Assembly (NCBI GenBank): GCA_046155285.1
Contig: JBJXEA010000003.1
Location: forward strand, 1 to 64,000
DNA length: 64,000 bases
Direction: 5' to 3'
Source: CAILHX01 sp046155285
GTDB lineage: Bacteria > Pseudomonadota > Gammaproteobacteria > Burkholderiales > Methylophilaceae
The notes beneath the pieces are model-generated. The model did no database searches, was not told the DNA's origin, and saw only the letters and a program-made list of their open reading frames with translations. This document shows, in pieces, positions 23,105-31,660 of this stretch (the first letter of the stretch is position 1; every line of letters starts with the position of its first letter). The translations under genes were made by a program, and so were the position numbers.

Positions 23105-23132
23105 GCCTCCCGCAATGCGAGTGCGGTGAGGC
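23105..23132 (-). promoter_or_regulatory. rpsF leader hairpin, candidate S6:S18 autoregulatory element
   Basis: On the minus strand the leader contains GCCTC-A-CCGCA, a 7-nt loop and TGCGG-GAGGC, giving a two-part stem with a one-base bulge next to CCG. S6:S18 binds a bulged CCG-containing hairpin in rpsF leaders of many bacteria. Position, between promoter and SD, fits. The match to the published consensus was not tested. Confidence 0.4.
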
Positions 23133-23172
23133 AAGGTTATTAGCTGGCGTTATTGCCGACTAAAGGCCGCGG

Positions 23173-23201
23173 ATTATACGCAAAAGGCTAAGTCAAATCA
23201 A
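23173..23201 (-). promoter_or_regulatory. Sigma70-type promoter of the rpsF operon
   Basis: On the minus strand TTGATT (23201-23196) and a perfect TATAAT (23178-23173) are separated by 17 bp. The start point would fall about 85 nt before the rpsF ATG, leaving room for the leader hairpin. Confidence 0.75.
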
Positions 23202-23252
23202 ACAGTTTCGGGTTAATATGCGCCCATGAATCAGAATCTCGCGTAGCGAAGC

Positions 23253-23295
23253 CTCATCCCCCTCGCCCTCGGGGTGAGGGTTAGGGGTGAGGGCA
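23253..23295. repeat. C/G-block intergenic repeat (CCCTC...GAGGG type)
   Basis: A tract with blocks of CCC, CCTC, GGGG and GAGGG; CCCTC (23260-23264) pairs with GAGGG (23276-23280), followed by TTAGGGGTGAGGG. The same repeat family is found inside recQ at 49529-49569. It lies between the rpsF promoter and the SPOR-protein gene. Confidence 0.6.
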
Positions 23296-23329
23296 ATTTC
23301 TCAACATTGTTTAACATGAAAACCACACT

Positions 23330-24121
23330 ATGGCCACCGTCGTTATCGAAGACCAAAACCCCATGATGCACCGCGCCAAAATCCGCTTAGGCATTGCCAC
23401 GGCACTATTGGTGATTGCAGTAGTAAGCTTGCTGCTCGCAGGCAAAAACCACAAACCAAGGCCAACTGCGCTACAAGCCAAAGTGGCCGCAGTGGTGACT
23501 ACGCCGCAGAAAGCGCCTGTCGTCGTTGACGCGGTGGCCGAAACACCAGAAGAGAAAGCGCCACCGCCGCCAGCCAATTACGAGGCTTTTCCAAGCTTGC
23601 AGTCATTCACTGCAAGTCCTGATGCAACACCAGCAGCAGAAGAGCCTGCACCACATATGGAAAAAGATCTGGTGAAGGAATCTAACAAAGTCATTACAAG
23701 CTCAGATTTTGGCGATTTCATTCTGCAAGTCGGCGTTTTTGGAGACCCTAACAACGCTGAAAAGCAACGCGAAAACTTAGCCAAACATGGCATAGAATCT
23801 CGCTTGGAGAGCAAATGTCGCATTGGACCATTTAGCGATGCCGCCGAACTGGAAGCCGCCAAAGAAAAACTACAAGCCTCAGGCATCAGCGGCATTTTCA
23901 CAGAAGAATCCAGCAGTCGTGGCCTGCTGCTACGCGCAGGTTTTAGTCACGATTTAGCCAGCCTGAAACAAGTGCAATCAACGCTATCCAATGCGGGATT
24001 CACATCGCGCTCCGAAACCAGAGTGTTGGTCGGTCCGTTCAACAACAAAAGCACCGCGGATGCCGCGAGAAATAGGATTAAAGCGCTGAATATGGCCGTG
24101 GCGTTGATGCCGAATCGTTAA
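23330..24121 (+). CDS. SPOR-domain membrane protein
   Basis: A 263-aa inner-membrane protein. One transmembrane segment at about residues 18-38 (GIATALLVIAVVSLLLAG) follows a short cytoplasmic N-terminus. A Pro/Ala-rich periplasmic linker leads to two SPOR-like repeats, near 127-192 (DFILQVGVFGDPNNAEKQRE) and 197-260 (LLRAGFSHDLASLKQVQSTL). SPOR domains bind denuded glycan strands at the division septum, so a role in envelope or division is likely. In many betaproteobacteria such a gene follows folC; here it stands alone, convergent with crcB (4-nt overlap). Confidence 0.85.
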   Translation: MATVVIEDQNPMMHRAKIRLGIATALLVIAVVSLLLAGKNHKPRPTALQAKVAAVVTTPQKAPVVVDAVAETPEEKAPPPPANYEAFPSLQSFTASPDATPAAEEPAPHMEKDLVKESNKVITSSDFGDFILQVGVFGDPNNAEKQRENLAKHGIESRLESKCRIGPFSDAAELEAAKEKLQASGISGIFTEESSSRGLLLRAGFSHDLASLKQVQSTLSNAGFTSRSETRVLVGPFNNKSTADAARNRIKALNMAVALMPNR

Positions 24122-24501
24122 GACTTAAGCAAGTGAATTGTCAGCAAACCCAACGCCGTCATCGCCAGCGAACCCAGCACATGTCCTAACACGTGCGCCG
24201 CTGCCCAGCCATATTGGCTGCGCGTGAGCAAATCAACGGCTTCAGATGAGAAGGTGGAAAATGTGGTGAGGCCGCCAAGGAATCCGGTGATGATTAGCAA
24301 ACGCAATTCTACCGGCAAGCTAGAAGACAAGGCAAAAAAACCGGCGGCTATCCCGATGAGATAACCGCCGATTAAATTTGCTGTGAGTGTGCCTAGCGGC
24401 AGGCTTGGCAGCAGTGGATTAAGCCATGCGCCTAAGCCCCAGCGCAACCAAGCACCGAGTGCCGCACCCACGCCTACCGCCAGGAAGGCGCTAAAGCCCA
24501 A
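24118..24501 (-). CDS. crcB: Fluoride exporter CrcB/FluC
   Basis: A 127-aa four-helix inner-membrane fluoride channel; dual-topology dimers expel F-. The signature GFLGGLTTFSTFSSE is present, as is the N-terminal AALGAWLRWGLGAW and the conserved TLTANLIGGYLIG. Read from TTG at 24501, just 12 nt after zwf; no ATG fits better. No fluoride riboswitch is visible, and expression probably follows gnd-zwf. Confidence 0.93.
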   Translation of the reverse strand: MGFSAFLAVGVGAALGAWLRWGLGAWLNPLLPSLPLGTLTANLIGGYLIGIAAGFFALSSSLPVELRLLIITGFLGGLTTFSTFSSEAVDLLTRSQYGWAAAHVLGHVLGSLAMTALGLLTIHLLKS

Positions 24502-24513
24502 GAAGGTACAGCC

Positions 24514-26001
24514 TTAGATTTCGTTGCGCCATTCCTGATCTTCGCAATCAAATAAACGGCTTGACTCCTCCGCACCCCAAGAACCTGCGGGATAGGTGTG
24601 GATAAAATCGCGTTCTTGCGACCAGCTCTTGACAATCGGATCCACCACGCGCCATGCCCATTCCACTTCGTCGAAGCGGATAAACAAGGTTTTGTCACCA
24701 CCAATCACGTCCAAAATCAGCGCTTCGTAAGACTCCATAGGTGCCTCGTTACCTTGGCGGTAAGGCGCATTCAGTTTGGCTTGGCGGGTACCCATGCCCA
24801 AGCCCGGAGTTTTGACCTGCAATTCCATTTGCATAGAATCGTTTGGCTGCAACTCCAAAGTAATCCAGTTGGGTTCAATTTGATCCAAAGGCGTAGTTTG
24901 AAATAAGTGCTGCGGCGGATGGCGCAAACGAATGGCAATGTGTGACTGTGTCTTGGCCAAACGCTTGCCGGTGCGCAAGTAGAACGGCACGCCGCGCCAG
25001 CGCCAGTTATCAATGTAGAACTTGGCGGCGACAAAAGTCTCAGTCGCGGTGTTTTTTTCCACTCCGGCCTCGTCCTGATAACCTACCACTGGCTGGCCTT
25101 TTATCGTACCAGCCGCATATTGGGCGCGGAAGGCGTGTGCATTGACCGAGCCTTTCGGGATAGGCCGCATGGACTTCAACACTTTCACCTTTTCATCACG
25201 CACCGCGTCGGCTTCTAAGGAAGATGGCGGTTCCATCGCCACTACCGTGAGTAATTGCATCAAGTGGTTTTGTAGCATGTCGCGCATCGCACCGGATTTA
25301 TCATAATAGTCAGCACGCGTGCCGATCCCTAAGTCTTCCGCCACGGTGATTTGCACGTGGTTGATGTAGTTGCGATTCCACAACGGCTCGATCATGGTGT
25401 TAGCAAAGCGGAACACCAGCAGATTTTGCACAGTTTCTTTGCCGAGATAATGGTCAATCCGGTAGATTTGCTCCTCGTCAAAATGCTTGTGCAGCGAACG
25501 ATTGAGCTGCTGCGCGGTTTCCAAGTCGGTGCCGAAAGGTTTTTCCACCACGATGCGGTGCTTGCCGCGTGGTTGCGAGAAACCGACTTCATCCAGATTA
25601 TTGATGACAGTGTTGAAATCACCCGGACCTATGGAAAGATAAAACGCGACGGTATCGTCGCCATTAGGCGCAGTCTTAGCTACAGCCTTCTTTAGCAGAG
25701 GGTAGAACTCCGGCGTGCGCAAGTCCCCCGCCATGTAAGAAAAGCGCTGGGCAAAAGTCTTAGCGATATCTTGATTAACCTTATCGCCAAACTTATCCTT
25801 CAACACTTTACTCAGGTGTTCAAGCCAAGCCTCTTGCGTATACTCTTGGCGACCCAATGCTAATATCCGCATCCCTTCAGGAATTCGCCCTGCCGCTTCA
25901 AGATTGTAGAGCGAGGGCAGCAACTTGATTGTCGCCAAATTGCCCGTCGCGCCAAAAATAACGAAGTGCGCGGGACTAGCTCCTTTTTCACCATTACTCA
26001 T
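24514..26001 (-). CDS. zwf: Glucose-6-phosphate 1-dehydrogenase
   Basis: A 495-aa enzyme oxidising glucose-6-phosphate to 6-phosphogluconolactone with NADP+ (or NAD+), the entry to the oxidative pentose phosphate pathway. VIFGATGNLATIKLLPSL is the coenzyme loop and YRIDHYLGKETVQN the substrate-binding active site. Length is normal. The SD GGAGG lies within the last codons of gnd, 3 nt upstream, so the genes are coupled. Confidence 0.97.
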   Translation of the reverse strand: MSNGEKGASPAHFVIFGATGNLATIKLLPSLYNLEAAGRIPEGMRILALGRQEYTQEAWLEHLSKVLKDKFGDKVNQDIAKTFAQRFSYMAGDLRTPEFYPLLKKAVAKTAPNGDDTVAFYLSIGPGDFNTVINNLDEVGFSQPRGKHRIVVEKPFGTDLETAQQLNRSLHKHFDEEQIYRIDHYLGKETVQNLLVFRFANTMIEPLWNRNYINHVQITVAEDLGIGTRADYYDKSGAMRDMLQNHLMQLLTVVAMEPPSSLEADAVRDEKVKVLKSMRPIPKGSVNAHAFRAQYAAGTIKGQPVVGYQDEAGVEKNTATETFVAAKFYIDNWRWRGVPFYLRTGKRLAKTQSHIAIRLRHPPQHLFQTTPLDQIEPNWITLELQPNDSMQMELQVKTPGLGMGTRQAKLNAPYRQGNEAPMESYEALILDVIGGDKTLFIRFDEVEWAWRVVDPIVKSWSQERDFIHTYPAGSWGAEESSRLFDCEDQEWRNEI

Positions 26002-26004
26002 GCA

Positions 26005-26916
26005 TCAACCTCCAGATTTTACGTCGTGACCGCCAAAGCCTTTACGCATCATGGCCAGCATCTTATTACCGAAGTCACCTTCACCTTGGCTGGCAAAGCG
26101 TGCCATCAGCGCCAAAGTCATCGCAGGCGTAGGCACGCCCTGCTCTACCGACTCCAGCACCGTCCAACGGCCTTCGCCAGAGTCGGTCACGAACGGAACG
26201 ATAGACTCCAACTCTTGGTCTTTAGCGAGGAAGGTCGCGGTCAAGTCCAGCAACCAGCTACGTACCACGCTGCCGTGACGCCACATTTCAGAGATGGCAG
26301 CGATGTCCAAGCTGAATTCTTTTTTGCCTTTCATCAGTGCGAAGCCTTCAGCATAGGCTTGCATCATGCCGTATTCGATACCGTTGTGAACCATCTTGGT
26401 GAAATGTCCAGAACCGCTAGGACCGCAGTGCAGCCAGCCAGTTGCCTCGCCAGGTGCCAATACCTTGATAAACGGAATCACTTTATCCACGGCAGACTTT
26501 TCGCCACCCACCATCAAGGCATAACCGTTTTTCAAACCCCAGATGCCGCCAGAAGTACCCGCATCCACATAGCCTATACCCAGCGCATTCATGGCAAGGC
26601 CGCGTCTTTCTGAATCTTTGTAGTAGGAATTACCACCTTCTACCAACACGTCACCCTTGGACAACATGCCTTTCAGCTCATTGATAGTGTCTTCAGTAGG
26701 GCCGCCGGATGGCAGCATCAACCACACCACACGCGGGGTTTCCAGCTTGGCGACGACATCAGCCAGCGATTCTGCCGCAATCAAGCCAGCGTCATTGGCC
26801 AGCTGTTCGGTTGCACTCACGTCGCGGTTATAACCTACAACTTGCACGCCTGCCTTCAGCAAGCGTCGCGCCATATTACCGCCCATTTTTCCTAAACCAA
26901 CCATGCCGATTTTCAT
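26005..26916 (-). CDS. gnd: 6-phosphogluconate dehydrogenase, decarboxylating (short type)
   Basis: A 303-aa enzyme turning 6-phosphogluconate into ribulose-5-phosphate and CO2. MKIGMVGLGKMGGNMARRLL is the dinucleotide fold and GSGHFTKMVHNGIEYGMM holds the catalytic Lys and substrate site. The short (about 300-aa) form differs from the 470-aa E. coli enzyme. I chose the ATG at 26916, 7 nt after AGGAG; an adjacent ATG at 26919 is possible. Coupled to zwf; divergent from glgA. Confidence 0.93.
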   Translation of the reverse strand: MKIGMVGLGKMGGNMARRLLKAGVQVVGYNRDVSATEQLANDAGLIAAESLADVVAKLETPRVVWLMLPSGGPTEDTINELKGMLSKGDVLVEGGNSYYKDSERRGLAMNALGIGYVDAGTSGGIWGLKNGYALMVGGEKSAVDKVIPFIKVLAPGEATGWLHCGPSGSGHFTKMVHNGIEYGMMQAYAEGFALMKGKKEFSLDIAAISEMWRHGSVVRSWLLDLTATFLAKDQELESIVPFVTDSGEGRWTVLESVEQGVPTPAMTLALMARFASQGEGDFGNKMLAMMRKGFGGHDVKSGG

Positions 26917-27035
26917 CATTTTTCTCCTATGCAATTTTGCGACTTGCGCCGCTATGATGGCTGCGGGTATTATCCAGCCAGAACACCCAAATCCGTAACT
27001 TCCCACATTATACCGAAACAAGAGGCAAATTTCCC

Positions 27036-28481
27036 TTGCGTATTCTTTTTGTAAGCTCCGAAGCTCACCCTCTGATTAAAACCGGCGGCCTTGCAGATGT
27101 AGTCGGCGCATTGCCGCCCGCCTTACACAAACTCAAAACCGACACTCGCATTCTTCTCCCCGGTTATCCGCTGGTCTTGGAGAAGGCTGCAAATCTGGCA
27201 CCTGTCGCCAAACTGGATTATCTGCCGCAGATCGGCAGCGCCACCTTGTTGCAAGGTGAAATGCCCGACACCAAAACGCCGATCTACGTCATCCAGCATC
27301 CTGGGCTGTACGAGCGCGACGGCACGCCCTATCAGGACGCAAAATCACAAGACTGGGTGGACAACCCGCTGCGTTTTGGGATTCTTTCGCATGTAGCAGC
27401 GGTGCTGGGTTCTGGCTTTAGCCCGCTAGAATGGAAGCCCGACATACTACACTGCAACGACTGGCAAAGCGGCTTAGCTCCGACGATTCTGCACTTCTTC
27501 AACACCACGCGCGCCAAAACCGTGCTGGGCATCCACAACCTAGCTTATCAAGGCAATTTTGAAGACGCGTGGGTGGGGCTGCTAGGCTTGCCCCCACAGA
27601 GTTACCAGCCTGCTGGGGTTGAGTTTCATGGCCTCTTATCGTTTCTGAAGGCAGGAATTAACTATTCCGATGCCATGATTACAGTCAGTCCCAATTACGC
27701 CAAAGAAATTCAAACCGCAGAATATGCTTATGGCATGGAAGGCCTGCTCACTGCACAACGTGGCAAACTGCACGGCATTCTGAATGGCATAGACAACACG
27801 GAGTGGAACCCTAAATCAGACCCGCATCTCATCCATGGCTATGACCACACCGAACTGGCCGAAAAAAGCGCCAATAAAGAGGCTTTGCAAGATAAGTTAG
27901 CGCTAAATATCGATGCGAAAGCACCATTGTTGGCTGTGGTAAGCCGCATGGCACATCAAAAAGGCTTGGATATTTTGCTCAATTGCGCCAGCAGCTTGGT
28001 GCATGACGGTGCTCAACTAGCGGTGTTGGGTAGCGGCGATCCGACGCTGGAATACGGCTTCAACCAACTCGCCAAAGCGCATCCGGGGCGGGTCAGCGTC
28101 ACTATTGGCTATAATGAACCACTTTCGCATCAAATCATGGCGGGGGCTGACATCTTTCTCATGCCCTCGCGCTTTGAACCTTGTGGACTCAATCAGATGT
28201 ATGGCTTGGCCTATGGAACCCCGCCTGTGGTGCGGCGCACCGGCGGGTTGGCGGATTCGGTGCATGATTTCGGTGCGGTTGCACCAAGCAAAGCCAATGG
28301 CTTTGTATTTGAAAAAACGACCACCTTGGATTTTTTAAGCGCCACCTGTCGCGCTATGCGGACATTCCACGACAAAAAGGCTTGGGCACAGTTACAACAA
28401 AATGGTATGAAACAAGACCTTAGCTGGGAATCAAGCGCCAAAAAGTACCTCGCCATCTATCGCAACCTACTCAAATCCTAA
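27036..28481 (+). CDS. glgA: Glycogen synthase
   Basis: A 481-aa GT5 glucosyltransferase using ADP-glucose to lengthen alpha-1,4-glucan. The N-terminal EAHPLIKTGGLADVVGALP holds the ADP-glucose-binding KTGGL, and the C-terminal domain has MPSRFEPCGLNQMYGLAYG and RRTGGLADSV. The start is TTG at 27036, since ILFVSSEAHP must begin the fold and no ATG is nearby; AGAGG lies 10 nt upstream. It pairs functionally with glgP at the right end of the window. A terminator follows at 28557. Confidence 0.96.
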   Translation: MRILFVSSEAHPLIKTGGLADVVGALPPALHKLKTDTRILLPGYPLVLEKAANLAPVAKLDYLPQIGSATLLQGEMPDTKTPIYVIQHPGLYERDGTPYQDAKSQDWVDNPLRFGILSHVAAVLGSGFSPLEWKPDILHCNDWQSGLAPTILHFFNTTRAKTVLGIHNLAYQGNFEDAWVGLLGLPPQSYQPAGVEFHGLLSFLKAGINYSDAMITVSPNYAKEIQTAEYAYGMEGLLTAQRGKLHGILNGIDNTEWNPKSDPHLIHGYDHTELAEKSANKEALQDKLALNIDAKAPLLAVVSRMAHQKGLDILLNCASSLVHDGAQLAVLGSGDPTLEYGFNQLAKAHPGRVSVTIGYNEPLSHQIMAGADIFLMPSRFEPCGLNQMYGLAYGTPPVVRRTGGLADSVHDFGAVAPSKANGFVFEKTTTLDFLSATCRAMRTFHDKKAWAQLQQNGMKQDLSWESSAKKYLAIYRNLLKS

Positions 28482-28556
28482 GCCAAAAAAAATTCTGGCA
28501 CTGATGTTGCTTATGGGTATTCAAGCGATTTATTTTGCTTGAATCTCCTCCCCTCT

Positions 28557-28597
28557 CGGGCGTGCTTTCTTCACAGATAGTACGCCCGCTTTTTTTT
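28557..28597 (+). terminator. Rho-independent terminator after glgA
   Basis: CGGGCGT (28557-28563) pairs with ACGCCCG (28582-28588) over an 18-nt loop and is followed by CTTTTTTTT. It lies 76 nt after the glgA stop and before the convergent orn gene. Confidence 0.75.
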
Positions 28598-28614
28598 GCT
28601 CTATTGATTTCGTC

Positions 28615-29163
28615 TTACTCTAGCCGCAAAAAATGCTCGCGGTAATACTTAAGCTCCTCAATAGATTCGTAAATATCGGACAATGCCTCGTGCTTGCTCA
28701 CCTTCTTAAAGCCGCCATACAACTTTGGCCGCCAACGCTTAGCCAGCTCCTTAAACACGCTCACGTCCAAATTGCGGTAGTGAAAATAATCCTCTAAATG
28801 CGGCATATGCTTCGCCATAAAACGTCTATCTTGGCAGATAGAATTACCACACATGGGTGATTTGCCTTTAGGAACATATTTCTTGAGGAAAGCGATCATT
28901 TGCGCCTCAACTTCAGCCTCATCCGTCGCGGAAGCTTTTACCCTATCAATCAAGCCAGAACGCCCGTGGTGCTTCTGATTCCAGTCATCCATTTTGGCCA
29001 GTACAGCATCACTCTGATGCACAACCAGCACTGGCGACTCCGCCAGCACGTTCAAATTCACGTCGGTAATCACCACCGCCAGCTCTATCACCTTGTCGGT
29101 ATCTGGGAATAGGCCAGTCATTTCCATGTCCAGCCATATCAGATTGTCTTTATCCTGTGCCAT
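28615..29163 (-). CDS. orn: Oligoribonuclease
   Basis: A 182-aa DEDDh 3'-5' exoribonuclease that degrades 2-5-nt RNAs, including pGpG from c-di-GMP breakdown. NLIWLDMEMTGLFPDTDKVI carries the first Asp/Glu, and KHEALSDIYESIEELKYYRE the final His/Asp. I chose the ATG at 29163 (usual length 181); an upstream TTG at 29193 is less likely. It is divergent from the Ste24-like protease with a 59-bp gap. It is relevant to the GGDEF and PilZ proteins in this window. Confidence 0.96.
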   Translation of the reverse strand: MAQDKDNLIWLDMEMTGLFPDTDKVIELAVVITDVNLNVLAESPVLVVHQSDAVLAKMDDWNQKHHGRSGLIDRVKASATDEAEVEAQMIAFLKKYVPKGKSPMCGNSICQDRRFMAKHMPHLEDYFHYRNLDVSVFKELAKRWRPKLYGGFKKVSKHEALSDIYESIEELKYYREHFLRLE

Positions 29164-29222
29164 AATGAACCCAACCTTTGTTTTATGTTCCAATTGCCTC
29201 AGATTCTAAACTAATTTCACTT

Positions 29223-30470
29223 ATGACAACCTTTACAATTTTATTTATTGCCCTCGTGGTGGCGACCACGCTCATCCAACAATGGCTGGGTCGCAGACAA
29301 ATCGCCCACGTTTCTCAACATCGCAACAACGTCCCTGCTGCATTCACCAGCGGCATAGACCTAGAAGCCCACCACAAAGCAGCAGATTATAGCGTCGCTA
29401 AATCGCGCTTGAATCTGGGCGCAACACTCGCCAGTAGTGCGATTTTATTGGTGCTCACGTTAGGTGGCGGCTTGCAATGGCTAGACAGCAACATCATTGG
29501 CGTATTACCCGAACAAACAATGCTAGGCGGTGTATTGGTCATGCTAGCCGCCATGTTCGTCACTAGCGTGGTGGATTTACCCTTTGATTACTACAAAAAC
29601 TTCGTCATAGACGAACGCTTTGGCTTCAACAAAATGACGCCCGCCATGTTTTTTCAGGACATGGTGAAGCACACAATTTTAGGTTTAGTGATGGGCTTGC
29701 CCTTGCTACTAGCCGCGCTGTGGCTGATGCAGGGCGCTGGCGAATACTGGTGGCTATGGCTGTGGTGTGTCTGGTCAGCGTTTAATCTGCTGATGCTGGC
29801 GGTTTATCCCACATTTATTGCGCCCTTCTTCAACAAATTCTCACCGATGACTGATGAATCGCTGAAAACCCGCATTGAGAAATTGCTGGCTAAATGCGGC
29901 TTCAAGTCACAAGGATTGTTTGTGATGGACGGCTCACGCCGTAGCAGCCACGGAAATGCGTATTTCACCGGCTTTGGTCAAAATAAACGCGTGGTGTTTT
30001 TCGACACACTGCTAGAGCGCCTAGAGCCGGACGAAATTGAAGCCGTACTCGCCCACGAGCTTGGTCACTATCGCCGCAACCACGTCATCAAACGCATCAT
30101 TATGATGTTCACGGTGAGCTTTGCTGGCTTAGCTTTGCTGGGCTGGCTCAAGCAAGCCGAGTGGTTCTACACCGGCTTAGGCGTCAACACGGCTAGCGAC
30201 CACATGGCACTGATATTATTCCTGCTCGTCGCCCCAGTGCTGATGTTCGTGCTGCGCCCCATCTTTGCTGCCTATTCCCGCGCCAACGAGTTTGAAGCCG
30301 ACGCATACGCCGCCGAGTACAGCAACGCCCAGCATTTGATCGAAGCGCTGGTCAAACTCTACCGCGACAACGCCTCGACGCTCACGCCCGACCCAATACA
30401 CTCGGCGTTCTACGATTCACATCCGCCTGCCAGCCTAAGAGTGGCCCGCTTGCAGACTTTGATGGCCTAG
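29223..30470 (+). CDS. Ste24-like M48 membrane zinc metallopeptidase
   Basis: A 415-aa polytopic inner-membrane protease. HELGH in EAVLAHELGHYRRNHVIKR binds zinc, with the third ligand in RANEFEADAYAAEYS; SSHGNAYFTGFG is typical of the CAAX-prenyl-protease (Ste24) branch rather than HtpX. Several hydrophobic segments flank the site. I chose the ATG at 29223 (MTTFTILFIAL); the frame extends upstream to 29178. It probably acts in membrane-protein quality control. Confidence 0.92.
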   Translation: MTTFTILFIALVVATTLIQQWLGRRQIAHVSQHRNNVPAAFTSGIDLEAHHKAADYSVAKSRLNLGATLASSAILLVLTLGGGLQWLDSNIIGVLPEQTMLGGVLVMLAAMFVTSVVDLPFDYYKNFVIDERFGFNKMTPAMFFQDMVKHTILGLVMGLPLLLAALWLMQGAGEYWWLWLWCVWSAFNLLMLAVYPTFIAPFFNKFSPMTDESLKTRIEKLLAKCGFKSQGLFVMDGSRRSSHGNAYFTGFGQNKRVVFFDTLLERLEPDEIEAVLAHELGHYRRNHVIKRIIMMFTVSFAGLALLGWLKQAEWFYTGLGVNTASDHMALILFLLVAPVLMFVLRPIFAAYSRANEFEADAYAAEYSNAQHLIEALVKLYRDNASTLTPDPIHSAFYDSHPPASLRVARLQTLMA

Positions 30471-30492
30471 GAGTGCCCTTAGGAGGAATCAC

Positions 30493-30795
30493 ATGAAATT
30501 CTGGTCAATCCCATTGCTTCTACTCGCCTCCATCGCGCAAGCTAATCCGCTGGATGCTGGCGATGTCAAGCTCGGTCAACAACTGGTCGAAAAAAACTGC
30601 ATCGCCTGCCACGCTTCGCGCTTCGGCGCTGACGGCTCAAAAATGTACACCCGCGAAGACCGCATCATCAAAACTCCCAAAGGCTTGATTCAGCAAGTGC
30701 GTAACTGCAACACCAACCTCGGCCTGAAGTGGTTTGACGATGAAGAACTGGCCGTGGCGGCGTATCTTAACCAAACCTATTACCATCTACCTTAA
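30493..30795 (+). CDS. Small single-haem cytochrome c
   Basis: A 100-aa periplasmic cytochrome. The signal peptide (FWSIPLLLLASIAQA) is followed by one CxxCH haem site in NCIACHAS. A Met for the sixth ligand may be in SKMYTRED. An ideal SD (AGGAGG, 6 nt before ATG) suggests strong expression. Electron partner unknown. rsgA starts at the very next codon after its stop. Confidence 0.88.
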   Translation: MKFWSIPLLLLASIAQANPLDAGDVKLGQQLVEKNCIACHASRFGADGSKMYTREDRIIKTPKGLIQQVRNCNTNLGLKWFDDEELAVAAYLNQTYYHLP

Positions 30796-31656
30796 TTGGC
30801 TCAGGGCTTAGTTACCGCCTCGCACGGCAAACGCTACGACGTAGAACTCCCCAGCGGCGAAATCATTAGCTGCGTCACCCGCGCCAAAAAAAGCGAGCTA
30901 GCCTGCGGCGACCAAGTTGAAATCAAATCCACCAGCGCTGGCGAGGCCGTCATAGAGCGCTTCCTGCCCCGCACCAGCCTGCTCTACCGCAGCAACGACT
31001 TTCGCACAAAACTCCTCGCCGCCAACGTCACGCAAATCATCATCGTGCTGGCGGCAAAGCCTTCGTATTACCCAGAATTGCTAGATCGCTGCCTGATTGC
31101 CGCCGGAGCTGAAAACATCCGCCCGCTAATATTGCTGAACAAAGCCGATTTACCGGAAAGTGCGGAAGCGCTGGCAAAGCTCAAGCTGTATGAGCAGCTT
31201 GGATACTCGCTACTAAGTCTGTCGGCTCATGAAGACATCGCGCCGTTGCTGCCTTGGTTACAAGGCCAAACCAGCGTGCTGGTAGGCCAATCCGGCATGG
31301 GAAAATCCACGCTGGTCAACGCACTGCTGCCCGAAGCCCTAGTCAAAACCCGCGAAATTTCATCCGCACTGGATAGTGGCAAACACACCACCACCGCTGC
31401 GCGGCTTTACCATCTCAATGAGAACAGCCACCTGATTGATTCCCCCGGCCTGCAAGAGTTTGGTTTAGCGCATCTCAGCGCCGACAAAATCGAAAATGCT
31501 TTCGTAGAATTCCGCCCGTATTTGGGAAAATGCCGCTTCAACGACTGCCACCATCTGCACGAACCCGACTGCGCGCTGCGCGCCGCCGTTGCCAAAGGGG
31601 CTGTTACCGAGAGCCGTTTGCAGTGCTACCATAAGGTCGTCGCACAACCGGCTTAA
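30796..31656 (+). CDS. rsgA: Ribosome small subunit-dependent GTPase A
   Basis: A 286-aa circularly permuted GTPase in late 30S assembly. An N-terminal OB fold (TASHGKRYDVELPSGEIISC) leads to G4 (LLNKADLP), then G1 (VGQSGMGKST) and G3 (IDSPGLQEFG). The zinc knuckle is GKCRFNDCHHLHEPDC. The start is TTG at 30796, immediately after the cytochrome stop codon, which implies tight coupling; no ATG gives a full OB fold. Confidence 0.93.
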   Translation: MAQGLVTASHGKRYDVELPSGEIISCVTRAKKSELACGDQVEIKSTSAGEAVIERFLPRTSLLYRSNDFRTKLLAANVTQIIIVLAAKPSYYPELLDRCLIAAGAENIRPLILLNKADLPESAEALAKLKLYEQLGYSLLSLSAHEDIAPLLPWLQGQTSVLVGQSGMGKSTLVNALLPEALVKTREISSALDSGKHTTTAARLYHLNENSHLIDSPGLQEFGLAHLSADKIENAFVEFRPYLGKCRFNDCHHLHEPDCALRAAVAKGAVTESRLQCYHKVVAQPA

Positions 31657-31660
31657 TATC

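Noticed and set aside
24502..24513. A fluoride riboswitch before crcB
   Set aside because: Only 12 nt separate zwf and crcB, too short for the riboswitch fold.
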